Of a DNA stretch of 64,000 nt, positions 14,411-23,423 are shown piece by piece; within the stretch, counting starts at the first letter, position 1, and every line of letters starts with the position of its first letter. Origin of the DNA: Planococcus kocurii (GTDB lineage: Bacteria > Bacillota > Bacilli > Bacillales_A > Planococcaceae); the NCBI RefSeq assembly GCF_001465835.2, contig NZ_CP013661.2, forward strand, positions 2,596,501-2,660,500, in the 5' to 3' direction. The notes beneath the pieces are model-generated. The model did no database searches. It saw nothing but the letters and a program-made list of their open reading frames with translations, and was not told the DNA's origin. The translations under genes were made by a program, and so were the position numbers.

Positions 14411-16843
14411 GTGAAGCTGAATATGGAACAACGTCGCATTGTTGAACTAGAACCATCAGGACCCATGCTCGTAAAAGGAGTAGCGGGATCAGGCAAGACG
14501 ACCGTTGCGATTCGGAGAATCCATTTTTTGATGGATCATTATTGTCACGAAGAAAATGATAAAATTCTACTAGTTACTTACAACAAAACCTTACTTTATT
14601 ATATTAAGCATCAGTATGAGCGTATGGCTGAAAAAGAACTGCAAGAAGCCGAACGTTTTTTCTCATCAGATGCAGAAGTAGAAATAACAACAATTGATAG
14701 CTTGATGTATAAAGAGTTTAGGAAATATCAAAAACGTATGGGCAAAAAGCTTGAAATCGCTCCTAATGATCAAATTCACAAACTAATGGTGCAAGCCATA
14801 CACGAAGTGAAAAAAGCGTACCCTGAAGTTAAACTGCTGTTGCCAAAAAACAGTAAATTCCTATTAGACGAAATAGAATGGATCTATTCTTGTTCAATGG
14901 TGGATCTTGAGACGTATCAATCGGTAGATCGAATTGGCCGTGCTTCAGGAAACAGCGGAACGCCACAAAAATTATTGAAAAATTCGCAAACCCGTGAAGC
15001 TATTTATGAAGTCATGACAGTGTTTGGTCAATTGCTTGAAAGAGCAGGACTGACAACGTTCAAACAAATGAACCTCTATGCGTTAGCAGAATTACGCTTG
15101 GGTGCTGCTGGACGATACACGCATATTATTATTGACGAAAGTCAGGATTTAACGCGCGTTCAGCTGGAATTTCTAAAAGAGTTATACAAAGAAAAGGAAT
15201 ATTCTTCGCTCATGTTTGTTGCAGATAACACGCAAAGCATTTATCCGCAGTCTTGGCTCGGGAAAGGACGTCCGTTTACGACCATTGGCTTTGATATGAG
15301 CGGGAAATCACGTACATTGAGCAAGAATTACCGAACGACAACGGAAATTTCGACAGCGGCTTTCAATTTGATTGAAGCGGATGAAAGCATCCAGTCGAAT
15401 GTCGATTTTGTGAAACCGGCATTGATTGACCGCCACGGGCATCCGCCGATTTATCGATTCTTTTTAACGCCTCAACAGCAGGTCCATTTTCTAGCAGAGG
15501 AAATCGCATTGCTAAAAAATGATTACGCCTTATCCGAGATATGCATTGTGGCGCGAGGAAAGCGAAATATTGAAAGTGCAGCTATCGATTTAGAGCAGGT
15601 CGGCATCCCTTGTGAAATTTTGCAAAGTAACGATCCGGATTTTGAATCCGATAAAGTAAAACTCGTAACAATGCATTCGATTAAAGGGTTGGAATTCAAG
15701 GTGATTTTCCTAATCGATTTAAACAGTGGATTGATTCCACAGGATTTGTATGCAGATGCTGAAGATCAAAAAACAGTCGAATCAGATGAACGAAAATTGC
15801 TGTATGTAGGCATGACACGAGCAAACGAGCTTCTGTATATGTCTTCAGTAAAAAAACCATCTAGCTTTGTCAAAGAAATTCAACGAAATCATTTACGAAT
15901 GAAAAAAGATGCATCTCTCCGGCCATTTGAATCAATCAGTATGACAGAATACCAGATGACGGATCGACTTGTTGATATCCATGCGAAAGAAGAAATTACT
16001 CGTCAATGGCTCATCCGAGAGTTGCAAGAGACGTATGGCTATCCGTATGAACTGATGGAACTGGAATTTCCTGTTCAGCAGTTTTCCAGAAAAGGGTATT
16101 GTGACATTGCGGTACAGGTTTACACAGGAGAAGAAGCAAGGCCTTACATTCTTGCGGAAGTCAAACGTTTTGGCAGCGGAATCGAAGACGCCATCAAGCA
16201 GCTGACAAGTTATATGGAAGCCGATAGTCGCGCTTTTTACGGCATTGCGACCGATGGGCTTGAAGTCAAAATAATCGATCGAAAAGGTGAAGAAGTACAA
16301 GATTTGCCGAAATGCCGTGCCCAATTCTTACCAGATACGAAAAGTCGGCGTATCTATAAGAATCTTAAAAATGGCAGACAATACAATTATGCAGAAGATC
16401 GTGATTCGCCAGGACAAATTGAAGTAAGTGAAGCTGGGCAAGAAGTGCTCACGCAAGTACATGAAACTGTGGCAGTCCCACTGATTGGGAACGTTGCGGC
16501 TGGCTTGCCAATTTTAGCGACTGAATCCTACGAAACATTTCATACGTTGCCACGTGAATGGCTAGTATCTCCAACTGAAACGTTTTCATTAACAGTGACA
16601 GGAGACAGCATGAACGGCGCTGGCATCGACAAAGGAGACGTCGTCTTTGTTCATCAGCAAAATAATGCTGCTAACGGCGACATCGTTATAGCCGTTATCG
16701 ATGGCGAAGCGACCATGAAAAAATACATGCCAATGGGCAGTGAAATCATCCTGGTGTCCGAAAATCCAAGCTATGAACCAATTATTATGCGAAGTGAAGA
16801 TGTCTTCATTAACGGCAGAGTGATCGGTGTGCTAAAACAATAA
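14411..16843 (+). CDS. UvrD-like helicase / PD-(D/E)XK nuclease / S24 LexA-like peptidase fusion
   Basis: An 810-residue protein with a GTG start after AGGAGG. Residues 1-500 are a superfamily-1 helicase: Walker A GVAGSGKTT (K29), Walker B IIIDESQ (D242-E243), LSKNYRTT, TMHSIKGLEFKVIFL and RKLLYVGMTRA. Residues about 520-650 resemble the HsdR N-terminal nuclease, with D565 in GYCDIAV and E583-V-K585 in LAEVKRFG. Residues about 680-810 are a LexA/UmuD S24 peptidase: cleavage-site motif NVAAGLP (A697-G698), Ser733 in TGDSMNG and Lys770 in ATMKKY, so the Ser-Lys dyad and scissile bond are intact. The protein may cleave itself when activated by DNA damage or phage, separating the helicase-nuclease from its tail. 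It is monocistronic. Domain calls are strong; the role is inference. Confidence 0.9.
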   Translation: MKLNMEQRRIVELEPSGPMLVKGVAGSGKTTVAIRRIHFLMDHYCHEENDKILLVTYNKTLLYYIKHQYERMAEKELQEAERFFSSDAEVEITTIDSLMYKEFRKYQKRMGKKLEIAPNDQIHKLMVQAIHEVKKAYPEVKLLLPKNSKFLLDEIEWIYSCSMVDLETYQSVDRIGRASGNSGTPQKLLKNSQTREAIYEVMTVFGQLLERAGLTTFKQMNLYALAELRLGAAGRYTHIIIDESQDLTRVQLEFLKELYKEKEYSSLMFVADNTQSIYPQSWLGKGRPFTTIGFDMSGKSRTLSKNYRTTTEISTAAFNLIEADESIQSNVDFVKPALIDRHGHPPIYRFFLTPQQQVHFLAEEIALLKNDYALSEICIVARGKRNIESAAIDLEQVGIPCEILQSNDPDFESDKVKLVTMHSIKGLEFKVIFLIDLNSGLIPQDLYADAEDQKTVESDERKLLYVGMTRANELLYMSSVKKPSSFVKEIQRNHLRMKKDASLRPFESISMTEYQMTDRLVDIHAKEEITRQWLIRELQETYGYPYELMELEFPVQQFSRKGYCDIAVQVYTGEEARPYILAEVKRFGSGIEDAIKQLTSYMEADSRAFYGIATDGLEVKIIDRKGEEVQDLPKCRAQFLPDTKSRRIYKNLKNGRQYNYAEDRDSPGQIEVSEAGQEVLTQVHETVAVPLIGNVAAGLPILATESYETFHTLPREWLVSPTETFSLTVTGDSMNGAGIDKGDVVFVHQQNNAANGDIVIAVIDGEATMKKYMPMGSEIILVSENPSYEPIIMRSEDVFINGRVIGVLKQ

Positions 16844-16856
16844 GCAGCAAGCATAT

Positions 16857-16895
16857 AAAAAGCCGCCTCTTCAATCGCTGAAGAGGCGGCTTTCT
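16857..16895. terminator. Bidirectional terminator
   Basis: Perfect 15-bp stem (AAAGCCGCCTCTTCA and complement), flanked by A and T tracts, between the convergent helicase fusion and aldo/keto reductase genes. Confidence 0.93.
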
Positions 16896-16897
16896 AG

Positions 16898-17722
16898 TTA
16901 ACGACTATTCATTTCATTGGGATGCGGACCATTGCGACGTTCTTTGTTTAACGCGTCGATCGCCGCCATTTCGTCTTCTGTTAACTCGAAATCAAACACA
17001 TCAAAGTTTTCTTCAATGCGCGATGGAGTAACAGATTTCGGAATGGCGATGGTGTTGTTCTGCAAATGCCAACGCAACACAACTTGAGCGGGTGATTTGT
17101 CTTTTGACTCCGCAATGTTGACTACGGTAGGATCCTTCAGCACATCGCCCCCTTGTTCAAGCGGACTCCAAGCTTCTAAGAAAATATCATGCTTGGCACA
17201 AAATTCTTTTAAGTCCTTTTGCGCCAAGTAGGGATGACACTCCACTTGGTTCAATACTGGTGGAACGTCGCATTCGTCCAGCAATCGCTGCAAATGCTCA
17301 ATTTCAAAGTTACAAACGCCAATCGCTTTTACACGGCCATCGTTATACAACTTTTCTAATGCTTTATACGTTTCAACATAATGATCAAACTCCGGAGTCG
17401 GCCAGTGAATCAAGTATAAATCCACATAATCAAGACCCAGACGCTCTAAACTTTCATCGAATGCACGCAAGGTATTGTCGTATCCTTGATCGCTGTTCCA
17501 CACTTTGGTCGTGATAAACAAGTCTTCGCGCGGCACCTTGGTGTCTTTTAAGGCGTTCCCCACACCGATTTCATTTGTATAAATCATGGCAGTATCAATT
17601 GACGTATAACCCGTCTCTAATGCTTTGGCAACGACTTTTGTCGCCTCGTCATTTTCTACTTGCCAAACACCAAAGCCTAGCTGTGGCATTTTCAATCCAT
17701 TATTCAATGTAATAAAATCCAT
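16898..17722 (-). CDS. Aldo/keto reductase (YvgN-like)
   Basis: A 274-residue AKR with the full catalytic tetrad D43, Y48, K73 and H106 (SIDTAMIY, TTKVW, LIHWP). The C-terminal IPKSVTPSRIEENFDVFDFEL is the NADPH-binding segment. Closest in pattern to Bacillus YvgN/glyoxal reductase, which reduces methylglyoxal and other aldehydes in the cytosol. AAAGGGG precedes the ATG. It is monocistronic, with repeat array B1 upstream of it, where the array motif reads in the same direction as this gene. Confidence 0.93.
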   Translation of the reverse strand: MDFITLNNGLKMPQLGFGVWQVENDEATKVVAKALETGYTSIDTAMIYTNEIGVGNALKDTKVPREDLFITTKVWNSDQGYDNTLRAFDESLERLGLDYVDLYLIHWPTPEFDHYVETYKALEKLYNDGRVKAIGVCNFEIEHLQRLLDECDVPPVLNQVECHPYLAQKDLKEFCAKHDIFLEAWSPLEQGGDVLKDPTVVNIAESKDKSPAQVVLRWHLQNNTIAIPKSVTPSRIEENFDVFDFELTEDEMAAIDALNKERRNGPHPNEMNSR

Positions 17723-17793
17723 TGTGCATAGCCCCTTTTTATGTAGATTCCGTTGCAGTAACTATATACCCGAAGCTTCGGAAAGCTAAGCAT

Positions 17794-17835
17794 CCCAAGT
17801 TCAGGAAAGCGCCCTGGCACTTTCCTGAACTTGGG
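17794..17835. repeat. Long hairpin at the edge of array B1
   Basis: Arms CCCAAGTTCAGGAAAG and complement, then an inner GCC/GGC pair. The loop side contains GGAAAGCGCC and CTGGCAC, echoing both the GGAAAGCGC hairpins of the B arrays and the core of the D palindrome. There is no T tract. Confidence 0.8.
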
Positions 17836-17867
17836 CATTCTAAAGGTTTTTATGGGAGGAATTGGTC

Positions 17868-18166
17868 ATACTGTCGGATTGAGAGCAAATACTGTCCAAA
17901 TTAGAAAAATACTGTCGAAAAAGCGCCCTATACTGTCCGTATCGCCAAAATACTGTCCGCTCAACGATACAAGCAATCCAGCAACAAGCAAGTCTAGCAT
18001 CTCAGCTAGCGGAAAGCGCGCTTTCCATGGGCTTGCATCGCTAATTCTTTTCGTTTTTTTTGGTGTAATCTGGGAATACTGTCCGAATCAGTTGAAATAC
18101 TGTCGGATTTGACGCGAATACTGTCCGTTCAAGCCGGAATACTGTCCAAATCTGAAAAATACTGTC
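17868..18166 (-). repeat. Phased repeat array B1 (5 + 5 copies of GGACAGTATT)
   Basis: On the minus strand GGACAGTATT-type motifs occur in two groups of five. Plus-strand ATACTGTC starts are 17868, 17889, 17909, 17930 and 17950, then 18076, 18097, 18118, 18139 and 18159, so spacing is always 20 or 21 bp. The bases between motifs are not conserved. The groups are separated by a perfect palindrome GGAAAGCGCGCTTTCC at 18011-18026. The array lies between the divergent aldo/keto reductase and the small acidic protein. Bases 17723-18268 hold no other feature apart from the 17794 hairpin. Confidence 0.93.
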
Positions 18167-18268
18167 CAACCCCAAATCTAACACCTCAATTCCACTTTCT
18201 CTAAAAAAGAGTATCTCTTTGCACACCGGGTAAAGTACAAGCAACTACACATTCAGGAGGAATGCACG

Positions 18269-18532
18269 ATGACAAATAATTCACAACACAAGAAAGACGA
18301 TCACGACTCCACGTTTGATAAAATCGTCGAGAAAACAAGCGAGATGCTGAGTGGTAGCGATGAAGGCTGGGAGTCTGACGGTCAGAACGGCAGCCGTGAA
18401 GTCGGCGAAGAACATCAACCGACGCCGGACGAAAGCACAGGAGATGTTCCGACAGAAGACAAAGTGGTTCGTGATTCAAAAACGGGTGAAAAGACCATGA
18501 TTAAGAATGACAATAAAAAATGGACACGTTAA
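18269..18532 (+). CDS. Small hydrophilic protein of unknown function
   Basis: An 87-residue, highly charged, probably disordered protein with no hydrophobic segment (MTNNSQHKKDDHDSTFDKIV... ending MIKNDNKKWTR). A strong CAGGAGG lies 9 bases before the ATG. It resembles in composition the small hydrophilic stress proteins of Bacillales. A GGGTAA about 40 bases upstream is reminiscent of a sigma-B -10, but no matching -35 is evident. It has its own terminator. Function not recognised. Confidence 0.72.
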   Translation: MTNNSQHKKDDHDSTFDKIVEKTSEMLSGSDEGWESDGQNGSREVGEEHQPTPDESTGDVPTEDKVVRDSKTGEKTMIKNDNKKWTR

Positions 18533-18540
18533 CTGGACTT

Positions 18541-18574
18541 GAAAACCCGCTCCATCCAATGGAACGGGTTTTCT
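18541..18574 (+). terminator. Terminator after the small hydrophilic protein gene
   Basis: Stem AAAACCCG-TCCAT / ATGGA-CGGGTTTT with one mismatch and a T-rich end. Confidence 0.85.
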
Positions 18575-18695
18575 CTATTCACATGTGATAAACTTTTTAC
18601 AAAGTAAAAAAATAGAATATTTAATTTTATTTAGAAAATAGAACTAGTAAGCACAAATCATAATTTCTTTAGGAATCGGAAGGAGCTGGAGGAAG

Positions 18696-20432
18696 ATGAC
18701 TGACAAAATGAAACAAATTCAACAAGAAGCGTTGCAACGCTATTTGAAATTCGAAAAAGAGCGGGAAACAGAAAGCTTTACTGCGGCGTCGACAGAGAAA
18801 ATGATGACGCGGTCGAGTATTATCAATCATCACGACAATTTGGCGATTGAACGCATTATCAACAAAAGCGACTTGTTTCCGATTGCGCATTTACAGGCGG
18901 GACTCGACGTTAGTAAAGCAGTATGCCGCATCGCCATTCGTGGCAAAAACGGACAGCTTGAAGGCTACGGTACGGGATTTCTTGTGTCGCCGAATTTATT
19001 GCTGACAAACAATCATGTACTGGAAACGGCAGAATCAGCGATGTATGCAGTGGCTGAATTTAATTATCAAGACGATGTCCATTTTATGCCGCTTGAAATC
19101 ATTAGTTTCAGACTGGATCCTCGCCTGTTTTTCATCACCAATGAAGCGCTTGATTTTACGCTGGTTGCAGTGGAACCGAATAATTCAAACGCGGTACCGT
19201 TGTCGAATTTCGGCTATTTGCCGCTGCTGCCAAAGCCAGGGAAAATTCTTGAAGGTGAGTACGTCACCATTATCCAACATCCAAACGGGGGGCCAAAAGC
19301 AATTACCATTCGTGAAAACGAAGTCAAGTTCATTTCTTCTGATTTTGTTCAGTATGTCAGCGACACAGAACCCGGTTCGTCTGGCTCACCTGTTTTTAAT
19401 GACCAGTGGATGGTCGTCTCGCTGCACCACGCCGGAATTCCCGACCCGAACGACAACAACGTCTGGATTGCCAATGAAGGCATTCGCATCAGTTCGATTA
19501 TTCAACATCTCAGTGACAAGCGGGGCGGAATAGAAAACGAGGAGTCGCGTAAACTACTAGATCAGTTGCTTTCAGTGGTTATGCCGGGATCAACGGCCAC
19601 ACCGATGGAAGTAGGGGTGCTGGACGCCGATTGGTATGCTGGTGCAACAGGTTATAACCCCGCATTTTTAGGCGAAAGATTCACTGTAGCGTTGCCTGGT
19701 TTAAGTGACGCCATGCTAGCAGACGTAGCGAAAACGACAGATGGTAAGCTCGAACTGGATTATACGCATTTCTCGATTGCGATGAGTCAGTCGCGGCGTC
19801 TTGCTTTTTTCACAGCCGTTAACATCGATGGCAATCAACTCGTAGACGTCAAACGAAGCAGAGACCGCTGGTATTTTGATCCACGTATTGATGAATCGTA
19901 TCAACTCGGCAATGATTTTTACCAATCAAATGATATTGACCGTGGCCATTTGGTGCGTCGACGCGATCCAAACTGGGGCATTGATGCCGTAAAAGCCAAT
20001 GAGCACACGTTCCATTTTACCAATAGCTCTCCGCAGCATAAAAATTTCAATCAAAAAGTATGGCTTGATTTAGAGGATTACCTGCTCGATAATGCGCGCG
20101 ATCACGACATGAAAGTGTCGATTTTTACAGGACCGGTGTTCCGTGACAGCGACCGGATTTACCGAGGTGCAAAAATTCCAAGCCAGTTTTGGAAAGTGGC
20201 TGTAATGGTGAAAGACGATACAGAGCTATCAGCAACGGCTTATGTGCAAACACAAGAAGATTTGATTGGCGGTAATTTGGAATTTGTCTACGGAAAATTC
20301 GAAACGTATCAAGTGCCGATCGAACAAATTGAAAAACTGACAGGACTGAATTTTGGTGAGCTGCAAAAAGCTGATCCACTAGCAGCGGGGCAAGTAGCTT
20401 TAGTCCAGAGCCGTGAGGACATTCGTTTATGA
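18696..20432 (+). CDS. Trypsin-like serine protease fused to DNA/RNA non-specific endonuclease
   Basis: A 578-residue protein without signal peptide, hence probably cytoplasmic. Residues about 70-270 are a chymotrypsin-fold protease: H107 (LLTNNHVLE), D153 (ALDFTLVAV) and S229 (PGSSGSPVF) form the triad. Residues about 310-560 are a NUC1/EndoG-type beta-beta-alpha-metal nuclease with DRGH at 415-418 (H418 general base) and the metal-binding TNSSPQHKNFNQKVW block. EndoG family members are usually exported or compartmentalised; an internal protease-nuclease pair suggests a protease-gated DNA/RNA-degrading effector, for example in phage defence, but this is inference. The ribosome site GGAAGGAG..GGAGG is strong. 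The stop overlaps the next start as ATGA, coupling it to an ABC ATPase. Confidence 0.9.
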   Translation: MTDKMKQIQQEALQRYLKFEKERETESFTAASTEKMMTRSSIINHHDNLAIERIINKSDLFPIAHLQAGLDVSKAVCRIAIRGKNGQLEGYGTGFLVSPNLLLTNNHVLETAESAMYAVAEFNYQDDVHFMPLEIISFRLDPRLFFITNEALDFTLVAVEPNNSNAVPLSNFGYLPLLPKPGKILEGEYVTIIQHPNGGPKAITIRENEVKFISSDFVQYVSDTEPGSSGSPVFNDQWMVVSLHHAGIPDPNDNNVWIANEGIRISSIIQHLSDKRGGIENEESRKLLDQLLSVVMPGSTATPMEVGVLDADWYAGATGYNPAFLGERFTVALPGLSDAMLADVAKTTDGKLELDYTHFSIAMSQSRRLAFFTAVNIDGNQLVDVKRSRDRWYFDPRIDESYQLGNDFYQSNDIDRGHLVRRRDPNWGIDAVKANEHTFHFTNSSPQHKNFNQKVWLDLEDYLLDNARDHDMKVSIFTGPVFRDSDRIYRGAKIPSQFWKVAVMVKDDTELSATAYVQTQEDLIGGNLEFVYGKFETYQVPIEQIEKLTGLNFGELQKADPLAAGQVALVQSREDIRL

Positions 20433-21226
20433 AAATGATGGTGGAACTCGAAGGCGTAACGCGTCGCAGAGATGACAAACTGCTGTTGGACGGAGTAGAT
20501 TGGCAAGTCCAACGAGGCGAGCACTGGGTGTTATACGGCTTGAACGGTGCCGGTAAAACCTCGTTATTGGATTTAATCAATGCCTATTTTTTCCCGACAC
20601 AAGGAAAAGTCACCGTGCTCGGCCTAGAGTTCGGTAAGACTTATCTGGCGGAAAAATTGCGCAGCCGAATCGGTTTTGTGTCAGCGTCTGTTCAGCAAAA
20701 GTTGCCGACTCATGATAATGCTTACGAAGTGGTGTTAAGCGGAGCGTTTGCTTCACTTGGTCTTTACCAGGAAACGACAGAAGCAATCGATCAACAAGGT
20801 GTCGATATTCTCCAAGAACTCGGCTGCCTTGAGTATGCCAATCGACATTATCACTCGCTGTCGCAAGGTGAAAAGCAACGCGTGCTAATTGGTCGCGCGT
20901 TAATGGCGAATCCTGAGTTACTCATTCTCGATGAGCCAACTGCCGGACTCGATTTTATCGCACGCGAAGAACTGCTTGAGTCGATCGCGGCCATCGCTAA
21001 AAAACCAAATGGCCCGACCATCATTTACGTTACGCATCATATAGAAGAAATTTTACCGGAATTTAAAAAAATCCTGTTGCTTAAAGCGGGCCGCGTCTTC
21101 GCTTCTGGAGATACCCAAAAACTCGTCACCAGTGAACAACTTAGCGCATTTTTTGAACTGCCGGTAAACGTCATGTGGAATGATGGACGTCCTTTGCTAT
21201 CAAAAGCCAGAAGTAACAACGACTGA
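20429..21226 (+). CDS. Orphan ABC transporter ATP-binding protein (YlmA-like)
   Basis: A 265-residue ABC ATPase: Walker A GLNGAGKTS (residues 37-45), signature LSQGEKQR, Walker B LLILDEPTAGLD and H-loop VTHH. It is close in layout to Bacillus YlmA, an ATPase with no known membrane partner. No permease is encoded beside it. It overlaps the protease-nuclease gene by four bases (ATGA), which implies translational coupling and perhaps a shared job, though YlmA homologues exist elsewhere without such a partner. Confidence 0.9.
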   Translation: MKMMVELEGVTRRRDDKLLLDGVDWQVQRGEHWVLYGLNGAGKTSLLDLINAYFFPTQGKVTVLGLEFGKTYLAEKLRSRIGFVSASVQQKLPTHDNAYEVVLSGAFASLGLYQETTEAIDQQGVDILQELGCLEYANRHYHSLSQGEKQRVLIGRALMANPELLILDEPTAGLDFIAREELLESIAAIAKKPNGPTIIYVTHHIEEILPEFKKILLLKAGRVFASGDTQKLVTSEQLSAFFELPVNVMWNDGRPLLSKARSNND

Positions 21227-21240
21227 ATGGCTAAGGGCAA

Positions 21241-21266
21241 GGTTCCAAGCCAAACTGCTTGGAACC
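21241..21266. repeat. Perfect hairpin after the ABC ATPase gene
   Basis: Arms GGTTCCAAGC / GCTTGGAACC with a 6-base loop, 14 bases beyond the stop codon and without a T tract. Confidence 0.7.
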
Positions 21267-21300
21267 GACCAATACATGCGTTCGGCGTCAAGGTTTTAGC

Positions 21301-21466
21301 GGAAAGCGCAGTGCGCTTTCCTTTTTTTTAGGTAATTGGATGGGGTTTGAGGCTTTGGACAGTAATGCACTCGATCTGGACAGTATTTTCGTTTATTGGA
21401 CAGTATTTGGAGCGATTTGGACAGTATTTAACTCGAATCTGACAGTATATCCATTTAACTGGGAAA
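21301..21466 (+). repeat. Phased repeat array B2 with terminator-like hairpin
   Basis: Starts with hairpin GGAAAGCGCA-G-TGCGCTTTCC (21301-21321) and eight T, a good terminator for the upstream operon. It continues with five GGACAGTATT motifs (GAC at 21358, 21379, 21399, 21420 and 21441; spacing 21, 20, 21, 21) and closes with ATATCCATTTAACTGGGAAA. The whole unit is homologous to B3 at 23424-23592. Bases 21467-21731 hold no other recognisable signal. Confidence 0.93.
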
Positions 21467-21731
21467 AGGCGATCGAAATGAAAAAAATATTCGAAATCAA
21501 AACGAATAACTAGGTAAATGGCAATTCCTTCTTGTCATGATGAACATATCGAGTTTGCTAGACGCTACCCGTTATAAAGACCTTGTCGGCGAAAAGAACA
21601 TTCTAGCTAGTAAGGTTTTCATTTTGCGAATCGTTCTAAAAAGACTGAACTATCTGTGAACTGTGTTAAACTTTCGGTAGACAGCTAAGATTCTCAGACG
21701 TTTTAAAATCATCCAAATGGGGGGACTTTCG

Positions 21732-21911
21732 ATGGTAGAGGGCATTCACAAGATTTTAGAAGAGCGGGGAATTCGAGTACCGGAGGAACATCAGGAAATG
21801 CTGGTGCAGCAGATGCAAGCTGTACAAAAGTTACGGGAAACAGTAGACAGCTCGAAGTTAAAAGATTTTGATATGGCACTGACACATGTACCAGGAGGTG
21901 AGCGTCCATGA
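21732..21911 (+). CDS. AtzG/GatC-like small subunit of an amidase
   Basis: A 59-residue helical protein. The start at 21732 is preferred because GGGGGGA lies just upstream; an earlier in-frame ATG (21717) would overlap that site. The helix EEHQEMLVQQMQAVQKLRETV followed by DMALTHVPGG resembles the small partner proteins (AtzG, GatC) that wrap around GatA-type amidases and are encoded just before them. Its stop overlaps the amidase start as ATGA, which fits a stoichiometric complex. Similarity is by size, helix pattern and position, so the call is moderate. Confidence 0.7.
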   Translation: MVEGIHKILEERGIRVPEEHQEMLVQQMQAVQKLRETVDSSKLKDFDMALTHVPGGERP

Positions 21912-23317
21912 ATAACGAGTTAGCAGCACAATCGATTGGAGAACTGGCACCTAAATTGCGCGACAAGCAGCTATCACCTGTTGAATTAACAGAAGCAGTC
22001 TTAGCGAATGTGGATGCTCGTAACAAAGACATCAATGCTTTTATTGTTGTTCAAAAAGAGCAAGCACTGGAATCTGCGAGACAAGCAGAACAAGAAATCC
22101 AAAGCGGTAATTACCGCGGTTTTTTGCATGGGATTCCAATGGCATTGAAAGACATTCTGTATTTTAAAGATGAACCGGCGACGATGGGTTCAAAAATCCA
22201 CGAAGGGTTTGTTGCTGATTTTGATGCGACCGTGGTTTCAAAACTCAAGATGTCCGGTGTGACGTTTCACGGCAAACTCAATATGCATGAGTATGCGTGG
22301 GGCGCAACGACGACCAATCCGCATTATGGTGCTTGTCGAAATCCTTGGGATCTCAACCAAATTCCAGGCGGCTCGAGTGGTGGCTCAGGTGCTGCGGTGG
22401 CTGCAGACATGGCCATTGCCTCACTCGGAACCGATACCGGTGGATCAATTCGGATTCCGGCGGCGAGTTGTGGCATCATTGGCTTAAAGCCGACCCATGG
22501 CCGCATTAGCAAGTATGGTTGTTTTCCGTTAGCTTGGAGCCTTGATCACATTGGCCCCATGACAAAAACCGTTTTTGATGCGGCGCTGTTACTAGAAGTG
22601 CTCGGTGGTTACGACCCGAAAGATCCCACTTCGGTTGACCGGCCAACGCAAAATTATTCTGGTTTATTGAATGAAGACGTCAACGGATTAGTCATCGGTA
22701 TTGAAGAAGGTTATTTTTTCAAAAATGTCGATAGCCGTGTTGATGAAGCTGTCCGAAATGCGTTGCAACAGCTAGAAAAGCTAGGCGCACGGATCGAAAT
22801 TGTTCAAATTCCGTCATTGGCACAAGCAGAATTCGCGGAACTGGTGACCATTACGACCGAAGCGAGCGCCGTCCATCATGACAATCTCGTCAAACAGCCG
22901 GAGAAATTTGGGGAGGATGTTCGCTTTTTGTTAGAAGTAGGCGAGCTCATGTCGGGTGTTGACTACGTACAGTCCCAGCAAATTCGCCGCAAGCTAAATC
23001 TCGAATTTGCCGCGGCATTTGAAAAAGTGGATGTGCTCATTTCACCGACTTTGCCTTTTTTGCCACCGTCGATTGGTGACAGCATGGTCAATATTAACGG
23101 TCAGTCATTGAGTTTCTTGGATGAAGTGATTCGTTTTACGGGACCAGGCAATTTGACAGGATTACCCGCACTCAGTATTCCGTGCGGTGTTCGTGACGGA
23201 TTACCAATTGGCCTGCAAATTATGGGTCCTGCGTTTCAAGAAGAAAAAGTTCTCAACGTCGCCTATGCCCTCGAGAAGCTGGAGCTAATGAAAGGCCAGA
23301 AGCCAAATTTGACGTAA
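21908..23317 (+). CDS. Amidase signature enzyme (GatA/AtzE-like)
   Basis: A 469-residue amidase with the complete Ser-cisSer-Lys machinery: K81 (MALKDILYF), cis-serine near S157 in GGSSGGSG, and nucleophile S180 in GTDTGGSIRIPAA. With the tiny AtzG-like partner upstream it matches the AtzE/AtzG architecture used for carboxybiuret-type substrates better than a true Glu-tRNA amidotransferase, since no GatB is nearby. A formamidase follows after array B3, suggesting amide catabolism. Natural substrate unknown. Confidence 0.9.
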   Translation: MNNELAAQSIGELAPKLRDKQLSPVELTEAVLANVDARNKDINAFIVVQKEQALESARQAEQEIQSGNYRGFLHGIPMALKDILYFKDEPATMGSKIHEGFVADFDATVVSKLKMSGVTFHGKLNMHEYAWGATTTNPHYGACRNPWDLNQIPGGSSGGSGAAVAADMAIASLGTDTGGSIRIPAASCGIIGLKPTHGRISKYGCFPLAWSLDHIGPMTKTVFDAALLLEVLGGYDPKDPTSVDRPTQNYSGLLNEDVNGLVIGIEEGYFFKNVDSRVDEAVRNALQQLEKLGARIEIVQIPSLAQAEFAELVTITTEASAVHHDNLVKQPEKFGEDVRFLLEVGELMSGVDYVQSQQIRRKLNLEFAAAFEKVDVLISPTLPFLPPSIGDSMVNINGQSLSFLDEVIRFTGPGNLTGLPALSIPCGVRDGLPIGLQIMGPAFQEEKVLNVAYALEKLELMKGQKPNLT

Positions 23318-23423
23318 TTCATTGAGTGCGAAACCTGAAGTTATGAGGGGGATCAACCAATCTCCTAGCCATGAAATAAAAGCTATTATGCGCAAAAGTA
23401 GTTTAGCCCCCAGTAAATTTGTG

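Noticed and set aside
17722-18244. Several 60-93 residue frames in the B1 region
   Set aside because: They are produced by the repeats and hairpins of array B1 and lack ribosome sites.
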